DNA from: CBFHOS01 sp965657645
GTDB lineage: Bacteria > Pseudomonadota > Alphaproteobacteria > Puniceispirillales > Puniceispirillaceae
DNA: 64,000 nucleotides
Direction of reading: 5' to 3'
NCBI GenBank assembly: GCA_965657645.1
Contig: CBFHOS010000004.1
Span: 1-64,000, forward strand
A model generated the notes under the pieces. The model was not told the origin of the DNA, did no database searches, and saw nothing but the letters and a program-made list of their open reading frames with translations. Below, piece after piece: positions 60,979-64,000 of the stretch (position 1 is its first letter; the number at the start of each line of letters is the position of its first letter). The translations under genes and the position numbers were made by a program.

Positions 60979-61806
60979 ATGGCAAAACTGCAAATTACCT
61001 TAATTGGATGCGGCAAGATGGGCGGCGGTATGCTGCGCGGTTGGCTCGATGATGCGTCGCTTGATGCCGAATTTGTCATCATTGAACCATTCGCCGATGC
61101 GCTGGCATGGACCAAGGCGCATGACAATGTACAGATCTTTGCGAACCGCGAAGAGGCGCAAAATGCTGGCATTGGGGCCAGCCGGATGATTGTTTTGGCG
61201 GTAAAGCCGCAAATAATGGATGACGCGCTTGCCGGTATTAGCGATAGCGGCTTGGTTGGGCCAGAGACTACATTCTTATCGATAGCGGCGGGTATAACGC
61301 TTGCGCGGCTCGGTGCATGCCTTGGCGGTGATGCGGCGATTATTCGCTCTATGCCGAATACCCCAGCCGCAATCGGCAAGGGTATTACTGCGCTTTATGG
61401 TGGTACTGTTGATGCGGCGTCAATCGAACTTGCTCGCCAGCTATTGCTGGTAACGGGTGAGGTCGTGATTCTCGATGATGAAGCGCATATGGACGCGGTA
61501 ACGGCGGTGTCTGGATCGGGGCCGGCCTATGTGTTCTTGCTGGCCGAGGCGATGAGCGAGGCCGGCATCAAGGCGGGATTGCCGCCCGCATTGGCCAAAC
61601 AACTTGCCGAGGCAACGGTGAGTGGGGCCGGCGCGTTAATCGCGGCGTCGGATGAATCGCCGTCCCAATTGCGCGTTAATGTCACCAGCAAAGGCGGCAC
61701 AACAGCCGCCGCGTTGGACGTATTGATGGGTGATGATGCGTTGAGCGCGTTGATGACACGCGCAATTGCCGCGGCAAAAGCACGATCGATTGCCCTTGGC
61801 GGCTAA
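60979..61806 (+). CDS. proC: Pyrroline-5-carboxylate reductase
   Basis: 275 residues. Last step of proline synthesis with NADPH. N-terminal ITLIGCGKMGGGMLRGWL, substrate loop RSMPNTPAAIGKGITALYG, GSGPAYVFLLAEAMSEAGIKAGL and the terminal LRVNVTSKGGTTAAALDVL. Confidence 0.94.
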   Translation: MAKLQITLIGCGKMGGGMLRGWLDDASLDAEFVIIEPFADALAWTKAHDNVQIFANREEAQNAGIGASRMIVLAVKPQIMDDALAGISDSGLVGPETTFLSIAAGITLARLGACLGGDAAIIRSMPNTPAAIGKGITALYGGTVDAASIELARQLLLVTGEVVILDDEAHMDAVTAVSGSGPAYVFLLAEAMSEAGIKAGLPPALAKQLAEATVSGAGALIAASDESPSQLRVNVTSKGGTTAAALDVLMGDDALSALMTRAIAAAKARSIALGG

Positions 61807-61878
61807 CCCTAGAGGGCCTATGATTATTGATGATTAAAGCCGACTGTTCGTTAGAACAAGCGATGAAGGGTGATCAAT

Positions 61879-62625
61879 ATGACTGCACAGCCAAGCGAAT
61901 TCACGACAATGAATGAAATCATGGACCGGCTATCGCTGGCGCTATGGACCCAGCTTGCCGATCATCCGCCGCACCAGCTAACTATTGATGATATTGCAAA
62001 GAGTGCAGGTGTTGATGTAGGCGCCGCCAAAGCCGTTGCGGGCAGTGTTACCGGATTGATCTTGCACCGCCTCGCACAGCTTGACCAAATGGCGGCGATC
62101 GAGAGCTTTGCCGATATTGAGGATGCTGGCGAGGTTTCGATCCGTGAAAAAATCATGGAAGCGATCATGCATCGCTTTGAAATATACGCCCCCTACAAAG
62201 CGCAAATTGCCCAACTGGATAGTGCCGCGCGGCGTGATCCGGAATTGGCTATTCGGCTATTGGACTCGCTGGTTCAGGCGATGCGGCGCATATTGTTGAT
62301 GGTTGGTGATGATCTTGTCGGTTGGCGCGGTGCGGCCAGAGTGCGCGGCGTTGCGGCAATGTCGATGCTTGTTGCCAAGGTCTGGCAGGATGATGAAACA
62401 CCGGATTTGTCATCAACAATGAAGGCGATTGACCATCGTCTTTCCCAAGCCGAGGAATGGGGCCGGACTTTTCGCGTGTTTGATCGCAATGCCGACACGC
62501 CAGATCACGATGCCGACACGCCAGATCACGATGCCGACACGCCAGATCACGATGATGGCATGCCGGATGCCGATATTGATGCCGAGCGTAGCTATAATGT
62601 TCCGCAGGACGAGCGCTATCAATAA
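61879..62625 (+). CDS. COQ9-like / TetR-fold protein
   Basis: 248 residues. The N-terminal 60 residues resemble a TetR-type HTH (LSLALWTQLADHPPHQLTIDDIAKSAGVDVGAAKAV), but the C-terminal half (RGVAAMSMLVAKVWQDDETPDLSSTMKAIDHRLSQAEEWG) follows bacterial COQ9 proteins, lipid-binding factors for ubiquinone synthesis that share the TetR fold. A UbiK-like gene nearby supports this. ATG 61879 was chosen (AAGGG 8 bp upstream). The C-terminal tail carries three copies of a DADTPDH-type repeat. Confidence 0.7.
   Translation: MTAQPSEFTTMNEIMDRLSLALWTQLADHPPHQLTIDDIAKSAGVDVGAAKAVAGSVTGLILHRLAQLDQMAAIESFADIEDAGEVSIREKIMEAIMHRFEIYAPYKAQIAQLDSAARRDPELAIRLLDSLVQAMRRILLMVGDDLVGWRGAARVRGVAAMSMLVAKVWQDDETPDLSSTMKAIDHRLSQAEEWGRTFRVFDRNADTPDHDADTPDHDADTPDHDDGMPDADIDAERSYNVPQDERYQ
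62491..62553 (+). repeat. 21-bp x3 perfect tandem repeat in the COQ9-like gene
   Basis: Three identical 21-bp units in frame, coding ADTPDHD three times in the acidic C-terminal tail. No drift between copies suggests a recent event. Confidence 0.95.
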
Positions 62626-62670
62626 ACCGCCCACGATAATTCCAATCATACATAGTTAAGAAGATAAGCA

Positions 62671-63024
62671 ATGGACGAGACAGGCGTGAATGAAGCTAGC
62701 TTTGATGATTTTATGAAGCTGGACATCCGTAGCGGCACAATTGTTGAGGCGAGCGATTTCCCCGAGGCGCGAAAGCCAGCCTATAAGCTGGTGATCGATT
62801 TTGGTGATGAGCTAGGCCAGAAAAAATCATCGGCACAGATAACCGCACTTTATACAAAGGACGAGCTGGTCGGTAAGTCTGTGATGGCGGTGGTTAATTT
62901 CCCACCGCGCCAGATCGGTCCGTTCATGTCCGAGGTGCTAACGCTGGGCGTGCCGAATGAGAATGGCGATGTGGTGTTGGTTAGCCCTGATCTAGCGGCG
63001 CCAAATGGTAGCCGCCTGTTTTAA
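62671..63024 (+). CDS. csaA: tRNA-binding protein, CsaA-type (EMAP domain)
   Basis: 117 residues. The EMAP/CsaA fold with FMKLDIRSGTIVEASDFPEARKPAYKLVIDFG, then SSAQITALYTKDELVGKSVMAVVNFPPRQIGPF and LTLGVPNENGDVVLVSPD. Binds tRNA; reported as a secretion-related chaperone in Bacillus. Convergent with envZ, separated by 1 bp. Confidence 0.9.
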   Translation: MDETGVNEASFDDFMKLDIRSGTIVEASDFPEARKPAYKLVIDFGDELGQKKSSAQITALYTKDELVGKSVMAVVNFPPRQIGPFMSEVLTLGVPNENGDVVLVSPDLAAPNGSRLF

Positions 63025-63025
63025 T

Positions 63026-64000
63026 CTAAACCGGTAGCTTTATCGCCACGCGCAAGCCGCCCAAAGGCGATTCCGTCAGGGTCAATTCGCCGCCATGGCC
63101 AAGCACAATATCGCTGGTGATGGAGAGGCCAAGGCCTGTTCCCCCGGTCTTTCGATTGCGTGATCCCTCCAGCCGGATAAACGGCCGGATAGCATCGGCG
63201 CGGCGTTCTGGCGGGATCCCGGCGCCATCATCATCAATAAACACGGTCACTTCGTCATTGCGAAAGCGCAGGCTAACAACGGCGGTGGTGGCATAGGCCA
63301 TTGCATTCGAAATGACGTTTTCAAAAGCCCGCTGGATCGATTTGCGGCGCAATGGAAACGGCGGCGGCGTATCGCTAGGCGGGGTGAAGGTGATGTTAAA
63401 GCTATGTGACTTTGCCGCCTTGCCGACCAGATTTTCCAGCATGGCTGTTATCTGGATGTCTTCGGGCGCCTCTTCACCCTCGCCCGCGGCAAAGGCCAGA
63501 TAAGCATCGATCATCTCTTCCATTTCAACCAAATCGGTACGGATTGCATCGGTGTCGTCATCGGTCTTCATCAAGGCAAGCTGCAGGCGAATACGGGTCA
63601 ATGGTGTGCGTAGGTCATGGCTAACACCGGCGAGCATGTCGGTGCGCTCGTTCAATTGCCGCATGATGCGATGGCGCATGGCCTGAAAGGCGCGTCCGGC
63701 CAACCGCACTTCCTTGGCGCCCTCTAGCCGGTAATCAGGCGCGGCGCGGCCAAGGCCCAATTGGCGGGCGGCATTGGCGAGCCGGCGGATTGGACGAACC
63801 TGACCGCGCATGAATAAAAGCGCGACACCAAACATCAGAATAGAGGAGCCAACCGTCCAGCCAATAAAGGTCCAGCTTGTAGATGAAAAAATCCGTTTGC
63901 GGCTGGCATAAATGCGGGCCACGCCATTGTTCAGCTTCACATCGATGAAAATCAGATTGGGATCGTCGGTTACATTTGTCCGCCAATCAAAGCCAATGCG
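63026..64000 (-). CDS. envZ: EnvZ-type osmosensor histidine kinase, 5' truncated by window
   Basis: C-terminal 324 residues; the frame is open to the right edge, so the N-terminal membrane helix and part of the periplasmic region are outside. Seen in order: a periplasmic end RIYASRKRIFSSTSWTF, a membrane helix (IGWTVGSSILMFGVALLF), a HAMP domain with the linker VRPIRRLANAA, the H box GVSHDLRTPLTRIRLQLALM (phospho-His), N box ENVISNAMAYA, and ATP-lid G1/G2 motifs DDGAGIPPERR and GGTGLGLSI. The OmpR-type partner is presumably upstream, beyond the window. Confidence 0.92.
   Translation of the reverse strand, partial: RIGFDWRTNVTDDPNLIFIDVKLNNGVARIYASRKRIFSSTSWTFIGWTVGSSILMFGVALLFMRGQVRPIRRLANAARQLGLGRAAPDYRLEGAKEVRLAGRAFQAMRHRIMRQLNERTDMLAGVSHDLRTPLTRIRLQLALMKTDDDTDAIRTDLVEMEEMIDAYLAFAAGEGEEAPEDIQITAMLENLVGKAAKSHSFNITFTPPSDTPPPFPLRRKSIQRAFENVISNAMAYATTAVVSLRFRNDEVTVFIDDDGAGIPPERRADAIRPFIRLEGSRNRKTGGTGLGLSITSDIVLGHGGELTLTESPLGGLRVAIKLPV

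Noticed and set aside
62249..62671. Minus-strand frame with CRHRDLA repeats
   Set aside because: Antisense shadow of the 21-bp repeats in the COQ9-like gene.
1..64000. Mobile elements and recent gene transfer islands
   Set aside because: No transposase, integrase, phage gene, terminal inverted repeat or tRNA-linked direct repeat was found; gene style is uniform through the window.
1..64000. tRNA and rRNA genes
   Set aside because: The gaps were read for T-loop and acceptor patterns; none formed a cloverleaf. A covariance-model search was not possible here.

Overview
The window is a gene-dense bacterial chromosome segment of mid G+C content. It has no rRNA, tRNA, insertion sequence, prophage or CRISPR that I can see. 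The gene families point to an alphaproteobacterium: an fbc-type petABC operon, IalB and DUF1285 proteins, the TIGR02186-TauE pair, a COQ9-like protein, an alphaproteobacterial EnvZ, and lgt-midA-pgeF. A DmdA-type DMSP demethylase, four TauE/SafE exporters and an iodotyrosine-deiodinase-like flavoprotein suggest a marine heterotroph, possibly of the SAR116/Puniceispirillum type. The lineage is inferred from gene content, not computed.

Layout. 1-5.6 kb: a two-partner secretion locus, made of the 3' part of a large YDG-repeat exoprotein, an IalB-like periplasmic protein and a ShlB/FhaC-type outer-membrane transporter. 5.6-10.2 kb (minus): TauE, GMC oxidoreductase, M20 amidohydrolase and SDR, probably one catabolic operon. 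10.3-11.7 kb: a second TauE and DNA-3-methyladenine glycosylase I. 12.0-15.1 kb: a catalytically degenerate SDR overlapping an AraC regulator, then a cytochrome P450 with an unusual I-helix. 15.2-18.1 kb (minus): glyoxalases I and II, a HAD phosphatase and a third TauE. 18.3-23.3 kb: panE-like reductase, class II aldolase, secreted alpha/beta hydrolase, aminotransferase and the deiodinase-like flavoprotein. 23.3-29.2 kb: protocatechuate 4,5-cleavage genes (ligA, ligB, ligK), an HMG-CoA lyase homologue and an MBL hydrolase, flanked by two LysR regulators. 29.4-40.8 kb: GST, phytanoyl-CoA dioxygenase, a HAD/DapA/ALDH/DOPA-dioxygenase operon, a second ALDH, ferredoxin reductase, threonine aldolase, dmdA and rarD. 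40.9-44.2 kb (minus): cyclophilin, UspA, TIGR02186 protein, fourth TauE and a cysteine-free ArsR.

From 44.5 kb to the right edge the content is mostly core: DUF1285, Nudix CoA pyrophosphatase, cca, hemF, the cytochrome bc1 operon petABC, dienelactone hydrolase, a prs / rplY-pth-ychF block, lgt-midA-pgeF, UbiK-like, YbjN, proC, COQ9-like, CsaA-like and the 3' part of envZ.

The most unusual window-wide signal is at least sixteen short tandem duplications (units of 12-24 bp, 2-5 copies). They lie in spacers, at gene ends and inside a few reading frames, and five of them contain or touch a stop codon. Other points of interest are an IalB gene between the secretion partners, the SDR pseudo-enzyme/AraC/P450 group with a repeated 12-mer upstream, and the E-Y-K iodotyrosine-deiodinase triad in the nitroreductase-fold protein.
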